Positions 8,759 through 19,963 are shown, counted from the first letter of the stretch. The stretch is 28,134 nucleotides of DNA from Acanthamoeba sp. SK_2022b (GCA_027943245.1 JANDJZ010001734.1:1-28134); one strand, 5' to 3'. Numbers and translations are program-made. Notes: generated by a model not told the origin, from the letters alone.

Positions 8759-10083
8759 GCTCTGCTCTTTGTGTGCTTCGTGTATTTGTATTGTCCGCCA
8801 CCGGGCCAGGCGCATTACGTCAAGGTCGACACGCGGCAGCTCAAGGAGACCTACCACCGCATGGGCCCCATGAGCTTCCCCCAAAAGGTCATCCTCATCG
8901 ACTTTATCGGCCTCGCCCTCCTTTGGTTCGTTCTCTCCCTCGACCTCGATCTCTCCCTGCCGTCAACCACGCAGCTGTGGCTCGACGCTGACGTCCACCG
9001 CTCGAACGACAGGCTTAGCCGCAAGGGCATCCACGACCTGGGCATTCCGGGCTGGCAGCAGCTCTTCTCGCATCCGTCCAACTACATCTCCGATGGCACG
9101 GTGTCGATGGGTAAGCCCTCCGCGCAGCCACACAAAGCCACCACCGCCACCTTAACTAAGCTCGGCGCCTCCTGCGTGTGCCTCCCGCCCCACCCAATCC
9201 TTTGGAACAGCGGCGGCGATCCTGCTGTTCTTTATTCCCTCGCGGCAGGATCCCTCGCGCAACATACTCGACTGGCAACAGTGCAGCAAACTGCCCTGGT
9301 AACGCAGGCGTGGACGTGTGTGCGTGGGGGAGAGGAGTGGGGCCACGGGGCTAGTTTAGTGAACTTGGGCTGTGCGTGGGTGCCGCAGGGATGTGATCAT
9401 CTTGATCGGAGGCGGTTTCGCTCTGGCGCGCGGCATCTCGAGCAGCGGGCTCTCGCTCTACCTGGCACAAAAGCTGCAAGTGCTGCAACAGGTGATTTTT
9501 TTTTGGTTTTTTTTTAAAAAAAATGTATTTTGTTATTGATTATTTGTTTTTATTGCACTCGCGGTGACTCACCTCCTGTGGCAACTGCAGGTGCCGGTGT
9601 TCTTGATGCTCTTCATAATCTGTTTCTTCACCGTCGGGATCACGGAGCTCACGTCCAACTCAGCCACGGCTAGCATGCTCCTTCCTATCCTGGCCGGTAC
9701 CCATTGGCTCCTTCCCTACCACCTGCACACGCACTCATAGGTGACCGTGTACTTTCAATTACGCCTACATGGTGATGCCAGTGATCGCGGTGTCTATCGA
9801 GCAACACCCGCTGCTGTTGATGATCCCGGCCACCATTTCGTGCTCCTACGCGTTCATGCTTCCTGTGGCCACCCCGCCCAACGCCATCATCTTTGCCTCC
9901 CAGCAGCTCAAGGTATGCTGGCTCGTTGCTTGTTCCAGTGCAACAGAAAGCACAAGACTGACATTGCCTTGACAACTTTCCTAGGTAACGGACATGGCGC
10001 GAGCAGGGTTGCTTGCCAACTTCATAGGCCTGTTCCTGCTGTCCATAGCGGCCTACTTCTTCATCCCGCCTGTGTTCCTCTAA
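6890..10083 (+). CDS. SLC13/DASS-type sodium-coupled dicarboxylate or sulfate transporter
   Basis: Fourteen exons: 6890-7121, 7225-7373, 7461-7554, 7626-7690, 7828-7901, 8011-8216, 8319-8375, 8450-8568, 8759-9110, 9211-9298, 9389-9491, 9591-9696, 9782-9912, 9985-10083, total 624 residues. The family moves di/tricarboxylates or sulfate with sodium across the plasma or organelle membrane. Diagnostic segments in order: FWITEALPLAVTALLPL, ALAMEEWNLHRRIALK, MWLNNSATTSLMVPIA, GIAYSASIGGTATIIGTGTN, a second half with GGGFALARGISSSGLS, TSNSATASMLLPI, and FMLPVATPPNAIIFASQQLK. The two inverted half-repeats each carry the substrate/Na-binding motif; the first reads NNSATT where many members have SNT. 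Residues 205-273 form an acidic Ser-rich hydrophilic insertion in the cytosolic loop between the two early motifs. The N terminus is short and Pro-rich. The intron before exon 13 was placed by alignment, because an earlier acceptor near 9740 breaks frame. Substrate cannot be told from sequence. Confidence 0.94.
7714..7774 (+). repeat. (GTGTGC)n hexanucleotide microsatellite in SLC13-like intron 4
   Basis: About ten near-perfect GTGTGC units, wholly inside the intron 7691-7827. Confidence 0.95.
8689..8756 (+). repeat. (GT)n microsatellite forming a splice acceptor
   Basis: About 34 GT units in SLC13-like intron 8. The run passes straight into TAG at 8756-8758, so the acceptor has no ordinary polypyrimidine tract between the repeat and the exon. 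Confidence 0.95.
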
Positions 10084-10421
10084 CCACAAGAGTGCACTTG
10101 TATTGTATTGGCTCCATTTCTCATTCCCCCCTACTTTGTGACCTTGAAGAAGAGGAAAAGGGCAGTGGGGCCACAAACTTCACAACTTAGCAACCACCCC
10201 CTAAAGGGCGAGCTCGTGGCCTTCTCTTCTGAATTTCGCGAGTTGGCGGTGGATTGGGTTATTCTTCAGACACCAAGAGGCGAAAGGGTGTTCTCATCAC
10301 TTACTGGAGCAAACCTCTATCCTGCAAGACGCGCCTGTACACAGAACCGAACGCACAGTGCCCATTACCACCAGCGATTGCCAGTCAACGAGCAGAGAGC
10401 TGCTCTACATAATCAAACAAG
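10084..10421. other. Intergenic, no gene seen
   Basis: 338 bp between same-strand genes. An open frame runs through it but shows no recognisable domain. A reverse CCAAT motif (ATTGG) near 10108 is of unknown value. Confidence 0.45.
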
Positions 10422-12694
10422 ATGGACCACATGGTGCTCAGAGAAAGACACAGAAAGAGGAAGCAGAAGAGGCTGGGCATCATGCCCTCACACACTCCCG
10501 ACGCCAACCTCCTGTGGCGCCACGGTACGGGGACAACCGTTGTTGACGCTTTGCTTTTCCCTCTATTTCTTTTTTCCATTCTTTGTCTTTTTCACGCTAC
10601 AAGCAACGAAAGGGCAATTGATTTTTGATTGAGAACAGGGTAATCGCACAACATTAGAGTGCCTTTTATTCCCTATTTATTCCGCCATTTTATTTGTAAA
10701 TTATCAATCTAATATATTTTTTTAATTTGGCTTCTTTTGTCGCAGAGATGAAGAAGCTCCGCGTTCAGGTCTTGCTCACCTGCCTCTTTTCCAACCTCCC
10801 GACCTACACGGCCCTCCCCAACTCTCCGCCCTCTTCCACCTCCGCCAACGATCCATTTGTCCTCCAAGCCAACGAAGCCGCGCGGCGGAGCCAGAGGCGA
10901 CGCGCCGTCCTCCGAGCCGTGGCGTGGGTCGTGGGCCTGATCCTCCTCGCCGGCGCCCTCTACCAATCCATCGGACACGTCCGAGACGACTACCTCTACC
11001 CTCCCCTCGGCATCCGGTATGCAAAGAATTTCTCCTCTACTCGCTCCCGCTACTCGCACTATGGCGATGATGGTGACATCGTCTCGTTGTCTTGCCCTGT
11101 ATTGCATGGGGCTGGCCCAGGGTGAACGTGGGCCACCATGACGCGTGGCCGCACTTCATGCACATCCACTGCGTTGGCAGCGGCAGCCCCACAGTGCTCT
11201 TCGAGGCCGGTACGGGCTCTTTTGTTTTCGACGTTGATGCAGTCGATGTTGATGAGGGCGATGGCGATGGTCAGGTCTGCCCTTCAGCTCGCTCAGTTTC
11301 GAGCTGGTGATGCAAGAGGTCGCGCGACGGGACGGTCTCGCCGCCAACATGACCTTCTGTTCCTACGACCGAAGCGGATACGGTAAGCCTTGCTCACCCC
11401 CCACCCATACACGTCATGACAGCTGCCATCATCTTGTCGCACGCCAACCACCTGAGCTCTCTTTCCCGTTCTGCGTGCGCAGGCTGGAGTGAGGCGGGCG
11501 TCTATCCGCGCAACATGTACGTGTGGCGTGTGTGTGTGTGGTGTGTGTGTGTGTGTGTGTGGTCACGCAAGCTGGGCCCAGCTACTTGTGAGATGGCTCA
11601 ACGTTGACCTGGCCGACAAACAGTTCGGTGATCGTGGACGAGCTGCATCGCCTGCTCCAAGTCGCCGCGGTGCCCACCCCCTACGTGCTGGCGGGCTGGA
11701 GCTACGGGGGCACCATCTCCCAGCTCTACGCCGCGCGCTATCCCCACGCCGTCGCTGGCCTGGTACCACGCCCACACACCCCAAGGCTAGCAGGCCACAC
11801 CGATCATTCGTGCTTGGGATTCCATTCATTGCTTTGCATTCCTCGACGCTCACGCCTTGCGTGCCTCCCACAGGTCCTGATCGAAACCGTCATCGCCAAC
11901 GAAACGACGCGGATCGAAGGCTTCGCCGAGAACCTCGTGGCGGGTAATTGCCTCCCTGTCGTTCCCCGGCACGCGCGCGTGCTGACGTGTCATGCGTGCA
12001 TGTGCGGGGGGGGGGCAGGCATCCGCTCGTTCAACGTTGCGCGATTCGCGCAGTGGGTTGGCGTGTACCGATTGGGCGGCGCGTTGGGTCTGCTCCCGGA
12101 GGCGTCTGGCGCCCCGCCCGTCTTCCTGCCCACGCCCCTCTACAACGCCGTGCTGGCCTCCGTCACCAAGTACAAGGTACACCTTACCCCCCCCCGCTTG
12201 GGGTGGCCCTCCCTGCGCGCAATCGCGACAACGCGGGCGCTCAGCTGACCACCAATCGCCTGCCGCGCAGTTTCCGGAGACGGCCTACCAGGAGCTGCTG
12301 GCCTTTGAGGAGAGCGAAGTGATCTTCAACGAGGCCCTCCGCCCTCCCGCCGCCACCAGTACGCGCCGCCAATCAATGCTGTTGCGTTCGAGGCGTGCTC
12401 GTTCTCACTTTTGATGTGTCGTGTGCGTGCGTGCGTGCAGAGCCACTGCAGGGGCTGCCCGTGGTGAGCGTGGTGGCAGTGACGGAAGCGATGTCCGAGG
12501 CCGAGCGCGAGCTGTGGATCGCCACGCAGAAGGGCGAGGCCAGCGCGCTGACCGACAACTACCGGCAGTCGGTGGTGTACTCGGACCACTTCGTGCCGTG
12601 GTCGAAGCCGTCGAGCGTCATCGACGCCGTCGGGCTCTGCGTCGAGATGGCCGGAATCCAGCACCAGCCGCACAGCCACCACCATCTCCCCTAG
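10422..12694 (+). CDS. Membrane-anchored alpha/beta-hydrolase
   Basis: Ten exons: 10422-10524, 10746-11016, 11121-11209, 11275-11382, 11483-11516, 11624-11762, 11874-11943, 12019-12176, 12271-12358, 12441-12694, total 437 residues. The N terminus is basic (RERHRKRKQKR) and is followed by one hydrophobic segment (VAWVVGLILLAGALYQ), so it is probably a type II anchored enzyme. The fold is recognised from TVLFEAGLPFSS (oxyanion region), CSYDRSGYGWSEAGVYPR, IVDELHRLLQ, then the nucleophile elbow AGWSYGG with Ser as the likely nucleophile, and QLYAARYPHAVAGLVLIE. The likely catalytic His is in YSDHFVPWSKPSSVIDAV near the C terminus. The acid is not obvious: close bacterial relatives have LVLVDP after the elbow, whereas this reads LVLIET. 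The substrate is unknown. The C-terminal tail is His-rich (HQPHSHHHLP). Exon 5 is only 34 nt. Confidence 0.88.
11528..11561 (+). repeat. Interrupted (GT)n tract in hydrolase intron 5
   Basis: GT-rich run with one GG interruption, inside the intron 11517-11623. Confidence 0.9.
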
Positions 12695-13007
12695 GAAGAG
12701 CAGCCTCCCTTTCTCCCCCGCAATGTCATTGCTGTAACAACGCGTGTACATAGTTGCCCATGTTTCTCTCTTTCTGCTTTACTCGGAAGGTGTTGCTACA
12801 GAAAGAGCGTGAAACTTCTCCAGAAATGTCAACCAACACTGAAAAAGGATAACGACGTTACCATATATGGGCTACATAGATCTTGATTAACATCTATAAT
12901 CGCTGAAGGGAATAGAAGCTCCGAGGAGGATCACCCGATTCCTTTCTTTTTTAAAAGGGTGTGAAAGGTGCATTGTCCATTGCTGAACATCCCGCGCAAC
13001 CAGCACA
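12695..13007. other. Intergenic, no gene seen
   Basis: 313 bp between the hydrolase stop and the small secreted-protein start, AT-richer than the flanking exons. No canonical AATAAA or TATA box stands out. Confidence 0.45.
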
Positions 13008-13717
13008 ATGAACTCTCGCTCCGCTGTCCTCGTGGCCACGCTCCTCCTCTGTGTGGCGGCAGCCCTCACCAATGCCTCCACCACCAAGATCATGGAATTC
13101 GGCAGCGCCAACCAGACCTATACCGAAGCGCTCTTTGTGATCAACAACAGAGGTTTGTGTCCCTCCGCCCATAACCTGATCTTTAACCAAACTGTCGCCG
13201 CTCTCCCCCAACGCGTAGACTCGCAGGGCCCCTGGAAGCTGACCAAGATGCAGGTTGAGGGCACTTCCCTGCTGTCAACCTTCCCGCAGGCCTTCCCCTA
13301 TGGGAGTACGTCGCCTTGTTTGCTTGGTCCAAGCAACAGATTGGAACCGCAACATAACCAAACCGAATGGGTGCAGGCGTTTCTTGCCGTGTGGGCCCTG
13401 TCAATGGCACACAGCCTAGCGACTCGTGGACTGTCTCCTTCGCCTTCCAGGGCGTAACCAACCGTAGGCTTGCCCATAGTCCTTGCAACGCTTGGCGACC
13501 ACAAGGATGTTGATGATTTCTTGCTTTATCTGGTTGTCGCCCCACAGAGGTGTTTGCCTTCACCGTGAGCTACGACAACAACAGGCCAGCGCCCATCAGC
13601 ATCTCCATCACCATACCAGGAGTGGCGGGCGACTCGACCGTGAGCGACTACAACGCATGGGTGTACCCCAACTCCCAGGGCTTCCTCTTCTACTTCGACT
13701 ACGCACTTATCCATTGA
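13008..13717 (+). CDS. Small secreted beta-rich protein (hypothetical)
   Basis: Four exons: 13008-13152, 13219-13305, 13377-13453, 13550-13717, total 158 residues. Residues 1-24 form a clear signal peptide (MNSRSAVLVATLLLCVAAAL then TNAS), pointing to secretion or the endomembrane lumen. The mature part alternates hydrophobic and polar residues in short strands (WTVSFAFQG, FAFTVSYDNN, PISISITIPG) with potential N-glycosylation sites (NQT, NGT) and a single internal Cys in SCRVG. This suggests a beta-sandwich or a domain that packs in extracellular material, but I recognise no family. The last exon uses an AGAG acceptor where the second AG restores frame. It converges with the OS-9-like gene, 190 bp apart. 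Confidence 0.7.
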
Positions 13718-13907
13718 TAACAGGGAGGGACGCAGCAAGCAACCATAAAGAATCGTCACAACGTAGCGCTGTCTTGTGCTTCCTATGTCAGCTCTTTCGC
13801 TACAGCATCATCTGCCTCGGGAGTGAAAGCAGCTCGACTTTGTAGCACCATCTTCTTTGTAGCGTTGATTGTTGTAAGTACATGACCGACTGACCCCAAC
13901 GCGACGC

Positions 13908-15132
13908 TCAGTGCTGGTCGCCGTGGGACAGCCAGGAGGGCGGGTCGAGCTGTAGCTCTACTTCGCCACCGTCGTCGGCGACGTCCTCGGGCGGCAGCTC
14001 GCGGCAGGTGATGGCGTGGTCGGCCTTCTCCTCGGTCTTGAAGTCCGAGTGCGTGCAGAGCAGCGACGTCGCCACGCTCATCACGTAATTGCACGTCGAC
14101 GGCTCCTGCACGCCCAACAGGCAACGACGACAGCTTGTCAACAGAGAGGGGGGAGAGAGAGAGAGTGGTCACGCAACACATGGCGACACACACGCGCGAG
14201 GTGAGGCGCACCCTGAGGCTGAGGAGCATGCCTCCTCGGGCAGTGGGCGAGCAGTAGAAGTTCAGCTCCACCGTGCTGCGATCGTTGGTTGTTGTTAACA
14301 CACACGTCAGCGGTGGTGGTGGTCAGGTGGTGGGAGGGGCGTACCGAGGCTTGCCCGTGATGTCACAGACAGTACCGTCGGTGTAGAGCTCATAGTAGGC
14401 CTCCCGCACGCCCTCCTCGGTCTCTACCTTGCGGCGCTGCGCCTCCTCCTGAACACCACGCAGAGGCGAGGCCTCGCCTGTTAACGAACCACAGCGCACG
14501 CAAGGCCCACACACACAGCTCGCGTGGTGGGGGGGGGGGCGAAGGCGCACGTCTTGGTCCTCTTCAAAGGGGGCCAGGCCAAGCGTGAAGACGGCGACCC
14601 TGGTATCGCCCTCCTGATGGAACTGCTGCACCGCCTTACCGAAGCACAACTCGTACGTCCACCAGCCCTCAAGCTGGACGGCGTGTAGAGCGAGCAGTTC
14701 ATACATACTACGTCAGAGAAGTCGAGTAGAGACTCCTTGGGGGGGGGGGGGCGTGTAGAGGCTTGGGAAAGATGGGGAGGGGGGAGGTAGAGGCGAGAGG
14801 CGTACTCGATAGAGGCAGTTCTGCTTGAGCGGGGCCAGGAGGGAGGCGATGGAGGGCCGCGGGGCGTTGATGCTCTGGCCCGCCGACTCGGAGGAGACCA
14901 CGCCGGGCAGGGTGCAGAGGAAGCGCGTGCCGTCGTGCCGCGTCATCGCCACCTCCTGCCCGCCGCGGGGCGTGAGGGTGTCAGGGGTGCCGTAGGCGGG
15001 ATCTCGCAGGTTCTGGTACTCGATGTGGTAGTTGACGTCGTCCAGGCCGGGCCCAGAGAGCTCTGCCACCACAGCAGAGGTGCCAAGCACAAGCAGGCAC
15101 AGGCAGACACCAAGTGCAAGGACTGCGCCCAT
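13908..15132 (-). CDS. OS-9/Yos9-type ER lectin with MRH domain
   Basis: Five exons: 15132-14806, 14673-14551, 14448-14345, 14275-14212, 14105-13908, giving 271 residues. OS-9/Yos9 proteins bind trimmed N-glycans of misfolded proteins in the ER lumen and deliver them to the HRD1 degradation complex. A signal peptide (VLALGVCLCLLVLGTSAVVA) leads the protein. An N-terminal segment with the family phrase YHIEYQNLRDPAYG follows, then the mannose-6-phosphate-receptor-homology domain: EGWWTYELCFGKAVQQFHQE, DGTVCDITGKPR, VELNFYCS, and EPSTCNYVM. The double Trp, Gln, Arg, Glu and Tyr that contact mannose in human OS-9 are all present. It is much shorter than human OS-9, ending soon after the MRH domain with an acidic tail and no HDEL-type retrieval signal. 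The acceptor for exon 3 is ambiguous; an in-frame alternative would add a few residues. Confidence 0.9.
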
Positions 15133-15473
15133 TGCATCGTGATCAGTCTTTCTAACAATTCATCCTATCCATCTTCTCAATCAAGCGACCATTATTGTAC
15201 TCTTGCACAACGTTCTGTAAGTGTACCCACAAGATAGCAACGTCGGTGAAGAAGAAGCATGGCCGCTACGTGTAAATCGCAAAAAAACAGAAAATAGAGG
15301 ATTTTCACTTTTGCAAGAAATATATTTTTCTTTTAAAAAGAAACACAAAAAATGGAAAACAAGTGTTTGTTTGGTATGTACATCATCTAACAGAGCGCTC
15401 GAGGTCCTTTCTACATGTCCTCCTGGTCAAGAGGTCATCGAGCTGGCGTGTGGCCGGCGTGTCGTATCGTGGC
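15133..15473. other. Intergenic, upstream of OS-9-like gene and 3' of next gene
   Basis: 341 bp, AT-rich around 15290-15365, where the 979-residue gene probably ends its transcript and the OS-9-like gene probably starts. No gene seen. Confidence 0.45.
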
Positions 15474-18400
15474 TCAAGCGTGCGCGTAGGAGAGGCTCTC
15501 GGTGTCCTCGCGCGCCAGGACGCTCGTGCGCCCGAGCGTCTCCTCGAGGCGCCGCTGCTGGGCGTGGTTGAAGGCGAACTTGTCCTTCTCCACCCGCTTC
15601 CACGTCCCGTCGCGCTGGAGCACGAGGTAGTCGCGCAGGCACTGCTTGGCGTGGATGAAGTCGGTCAGCTTGTCGAGCTTGTTCTCCACGCTCAGGCACT
15701 GCTTCTCGCCGCCCTCCTTGACGTAGACGATCTGCAGCGGATACTTGAGCGACGGGAAGTAGTTGACGCCGCGGCCCTCCTCGCCCTCGGCCCGGCCGTG
15801 GCGCTCCTTCAGATCGGGCCCGATCGTCACGAGGAAGTCGCCCTCGCGCTCCAGCACGCCGTCGAGCTGCAGCGCGGCGATGACGTCAGCAGCGCCGTTG
15901 AGCACGCCGTCCTCGAGGGACGACTCCTTGCCCTTGCTGGCGGCGGCCATCTGCGACGCGTGCAGGCCCGCGCGCGATCCCGAGCGACTGCGCCGTCCGC
16001 GGCCTCTGCCGGTGCGACGCGTCGACTCCGCCGACGCCTCGTTGTCCTCCGTCCACTCGTCATCGTCTCCGCCGCCACCGCCACCGGCAGCTGTCGAAGT
16101 CGTCGACGACGACGTTTGGCTTCCACCACTGCTGCTGCTTCCGCTGTCGCTGATTCGGCGGTAGGGGTTGAACAGGAGCGGGATGAAGGTCTCGCGGCCC
16201 TGCTGCCACAGGCACTGCGTCTTCTTCTTGGCCATCTTGATCGCCAGGACGAACCACTCGCCCAGCAGCGAATAAAACTCTACATAGGTGATGCCTGCAT
16301 GCGTGTTAGAGAGAGAGAATCAGCCAATCTGATGCTACGCTGTGATAAAAACCCAAGTCAAACGTTGGGCAGGGCGTGCGCACCATCGGTGAAAGGGCTC
16401 AGCGTGGCAGCCAGGTTGTGTCTATCATAGATAGAGATGGGGAGCTGCAGCTGCGAAGCAAAATATTTACAGAGCTTCTCCAACAAGAAGTCCGTCGACA
16501 TCGTGTTCTGCACACAACAAATAAATAAATTAAAAAGAAAAAAGAAAAGAAAAATGTAAGAACGTTGCTGACGTGTACAGAGTAGGGGACAAGCAAGCAG
16601 CGTTGCGCACCTCCTCGTTCATGGGATACCAGATGAGACGGCAGAGGGCCCTGGTGATGGCCTTGCTGTGGGTGTAGGTCACCACGGGCACCTTGCGCTC
16701 GATGGTCGCCACGCCGAGCCCATCCGCGAACACGTCGGCCGAGGGCATCATGTAGTCCACGCCCTGGTCGTCGCTCTCGCGCTCCTCGTGGTGGTGATGC
16801 TGGTTGGCCCTGCCGCGGCCTCCGCGCGCGCCCTTGCCGCGACCGCCGCGGCCTCCGCGGCCGTTGCGCGCCGCCGGCACGTACTCGTCCTCGTCGTCGT
16901 TCAGCGACTCGCGGCCGTCGTCTTCATCGTCCTCAAAGTCGTCGTCGTCGCCGCCGACCGACTGCTTACGGCGGCCGCCGCCGCGCGCGGCAAAGTTGAG
17001 GCAGCCGCCCTCGGCCTTGGCCGCGCCGCCGGGCGCCTGCTTGGGAATGATGTTGAAGTGGAGCTCGAGCAGGGTGAGGTTGCTCAGCTTCTCCGTGGGC
17101 AGGCAGTTCTTGAGGAAGGCCTCGAACTCGACCACGCCATTGTCCGATTCCTGATTGGGGCGGAGAAATAGAAGGTGAGAGAAGACCCAATCAACGCGAC
17201 GCAACGCGAGTGGATGGCGGGCGAGGGCGGAGGAGGCATACGGTGCGGACGAGCTGCAGGACCGCCTTCTTAACGTCGCGCTCGGCCTTGGGCTTGCCCT
17301 TGCCCTTGGCGTTGGATCGGCTCTTCATCTTGAACTCCTGCACGGCCGGGAGGGACACCTGGTACGATATCGTGGCGCCCTTGAGCATGCCACAGAACCT
17401 GCCGTTCAAGCCAAGCCAAGCCCCACGTCAGACTCGCGCTATCACCACCATCACCAGCAAAGTGTGTGTGTGGTGTGTGTGATGTGTGGTGTTGGCTCTC
17501 TTACCTGGTCGGCGCGCGAACGCACACGGTGACGTCGTATTTGTTCTTAGAGTTGCCCCAATATACGACTTGATCACGCACGCCCACATAACTGCGACAA
17601 TGGCCAATTGGATGAGCGTGTGCAGCACAACAACACATGGCGTAGCAACAAGGGAAAGACGACGTACATATCCTCGAGATCGATGCTTGTGTTTGCTTCA
17701 CACGCGGCGTCGACAGAAGACGACGAAGAAGCCGCAAACTCCTCGGGTTCGGGCTTCACCGCGGCCGCAGAGGAGCACGACGCCGAGCGGCTCCTGTTGT
17801 ACCGGATTCGCTTGGCCTCGTGTCCTGGGTGGCTGCCGCGTCGGCCGTGAGGAGACAGGGCCCCCGCGCCGCCATTGTCGGCCATGCTCTTGCTGTTGTC
17901 GTACAGGTCGTCCAACTTGCGTCGTCGCCCGCCATCTCGCAGCTCGTCGGCAAGCGCCATTCCTGTGTCCGCAAAATAGATTTAAAAAGGTTAAAAATAA
18001 AATTAAAATAGTTGAACCAATGGCGGCGCGATGGTAAACAAGAGGGGGCACCAACCGTCAGCGGTGGGGAGGGGCGGGGGAGCGGTGATGGTGAGCAGCT
18101 GGAGCGAGTTGTTGGCGCCGCTGCTGGGCTCCATCGCGCCGGCGTGGTGGTGCTGAGGAGGAACCGAGGCCGCCGGGTGGCTGAAACAGCTCGGGGAGAC
18201 CAGGCTGTTGGGGTTCTCCTGGAACATGTCGAGCTCGTCAAAGATGCACGGCAGCTCCTCGCTCGAGTTGGTCGGCGTGCCCGTGCTCGCCGGCGTGGGG
18301 TTGTGTGAGTGCGAATGCGGGTGGACGTGCTGTCCGCTGCTGCCGTAGCCCAATGGCATCGAGGCGCCGCCGTGCTGCTGCTGTTGCTGGCCGTGGTAGG

Positions 18401-18971
18401 TGGCCGCCATCAGGGACAGGCTGGCCCCGCCGACCGAGACGTGCTCGAGCTCCTCGTCGGTGGGCATGCCGCCGTGGAGCAGCTGCTGAAGGAAGCCAGA
18501 GTTGGCGGACTCGTCGGTCTGCTGCTGCTGCTGGCCGCCGTGTCGCATGGACAGGGACATGGGCAAGGGGAGGAGGGGAGGCGGGGCCATTGTTGTCGAC
18601 GAGCCGCTGGACGAAGGGGGCGAGGGCGCGTAGCTGACTGCGCTAGAATCCATAAACCCATTGGAGGCCGAGGATGTGGAAGATGACATCGAATGGGTGC
18701 CACGTAGGCCGTGCTGCGCCGTCTGTGGGGCGTGGTGTTGCGAAAGCGGCATGGAAGCTCCGGCTGAGTAGCTGCCCATGGTGGAGGTAGTGTAGGAATG
18801 GGGCTGATGCTGTTGAAGATGGGAGTGGGAGTGCTGTTGATGCTGATGGGGCGAGTAGAGGAGGTGCTGCTGGTGTCCGCCCTGGGGCCCTCGGAGGTGA
18901 TTCGCGGAGGCATGGGAGCGGTGCAGACCGCCCAAATCCTGAGCGGACTCAGTGACACACGAGCTCAACAT
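15474..18971 (-). CDS. Unrecognised 979-residue nuclear-type protein with RGG and Gln/His-rich regions
   Basis: Seven exons: 18971-18056, 17962-17668, 17591-17505, 17398-17242, 17150-16611, 16507-16384, 16294-15474. Residues 1-305 are Ser/His/Gln/Pro-rich with a poly-Gln run and a short conserved-looking acidic segment (CIFDELDMFQENP), like an activation domain. Residues about 306-403 are acidic and basic with a KRIRYNRSRS cluster. Residues about 400-545 look folded and beta-rich (VVYWGNSKNKYDVTVCVRAP, CGMLKGATISYQVSLPAVQE). Next come an acidic run and an RGG-type stretch (GRGGRGGRGKGARGGRGR). Residues about 640-730 are helical and hydrophobic (LLEKLCKYFASQLQLPISIY, YVEFYSLLGEWFVLAIK). The last 270 residues have further folded segments (YFPSLKYPLQIVYVKEGGE) separated by Ser/Gly runs. 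I do not know this family; a transcription or RNA-binding role is only inference from composition. All seven exons stay in phase. Confidence 0.65.
17461..17492 (+). repeat. Imperfect (GT)n tract in intron 3 of the 979-residue gene
   Basis: GT-rich run with GG and GA interruptions, inside intron 17399-17504 (CA-rich on the sense strand). Confidence 0.8.
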
Positions 18972-19963
18972 CGGTCGCCGATTGCGATGTGAAGAGATTG
19001 CGGAAGCCGTCGGTCGATTAATTTTCAATTGAGCGAGCGGGAAATGGTGGCGGATTGGGGGCGAGGCTCAATTGTGTTCTCCTTTGTCTTTCTTTGTGTC
19101 GATATCTGTTGGCCTCCTCTTCAGGCGAGATGAAGGAAGGGAGGGAGAAGAGTGTATGTACAAGCTACAGCCACTCTGAACTTCAGTGACAGAGAAACGA
19201 GTGGGGGTGTCTTCTTTGGAAGAAGTGAGGTCGTAGGGTGCCGTAGGATTACTGGAAACGAAGGAGATGAACGACCTAGCTAGGTGGCAATGGTCGATGA
19301 CGCTGGTTGCCGGCAGTGGGGGGTGGGGTGGATGGGATGGCGGGCAGATTGGGGTGGGCCTCGCCGAAGCTTCGGCCGTGTCCATTCCCCGACCGTGCGA
19401 TGGCCAGCTTGACGCTAGTTGATGGCGCCTTCTCTTCCTCTCGAATCCCACCCATTCCGCCCCTTTTTCCGCCGCACGCGCTCTGACATTACCGGTTTTT
19501 GACCGGATTTGGCAATAATTCCCGGATTTATCAGGCATTTAAGCTGGGGAGAAACCCACGTGCGGATTTATGTTACATTTCTTTTAGTTTCAAGCACCAT
19601 CCCACCAACACGATGCACACAGTTACGATCGCGGGAGATTGCGAGCTTGAGCTGGTTGTACGGTACCGCTCGCTCACCACCGGTGCGCCCCCCTGTGATT
19701 GGGGGTAGATCATGGGGCTAGATGATGGTCAACACAGTGCTCTGAAGAATGAAGAACATGCACTGCACAGAGTGTCCTTTACACGAAACCATCGCTCCAG
19801 CTCCCAACACACGGGCCACCGGAAGATACAACAGGAACGCATAACTCAAGAGGGAGAGGTTGAACATCAATAAATAAATTGGAGTTTGTGCACATTTTAA
19901 AAAGACAGAAAGGAGGGAGACACACGCACGCGCGCGCGAAGTTGGTTCAAAATTGAATGCGTG
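18972..19963. other. Long intergenic region, no supported gene
   Basis: 992 bp between the start of the 979-residue gene and the stop of the copper ATPase, the longest non-coding stretch of the window. It must hold the promoter and 5' UTR of the former. Open frames at 19068-19538 (minus) and 19499-19708 (plus) show no domain and lack splice-supported extensions. The sequence CCGGATTTRK recurs around 19503, 19522 and (as GCGGATTTAT) 19562, of unknown meaning. A CG-alternating run, CGCACGCGCGCGCG, lies near 19926. Confidence 0.5.

Noticed and set aside
8395..8991. Cys-Val repeat proteins predicted around 8690, 21940 and 4640
   Set aside because: These are translations of GT/CA microsatellites inside introns.
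9741..9781. Extra coding segment before exon 13 of the SLC13-like gene
   Set aside because: Using the CATAG acceptor at 9740 breaks frame, and alignment length with SLC13 proteins fits the CCAG acceptor at 9781.
15363..16430. 355-codon plus-strand open frame
   Set aside because: It is the antisense shadow of the last exon of the 979-residue gene; GC-rich third positions open the opposite frames. It has no domain.
19068..19538. 156-codon minus-strand open frame upstream of the 979-residue gene
   Set aside because: Low-complexity composition, no domain and no splice link to the downstream gene; probably UTR or intergenic.
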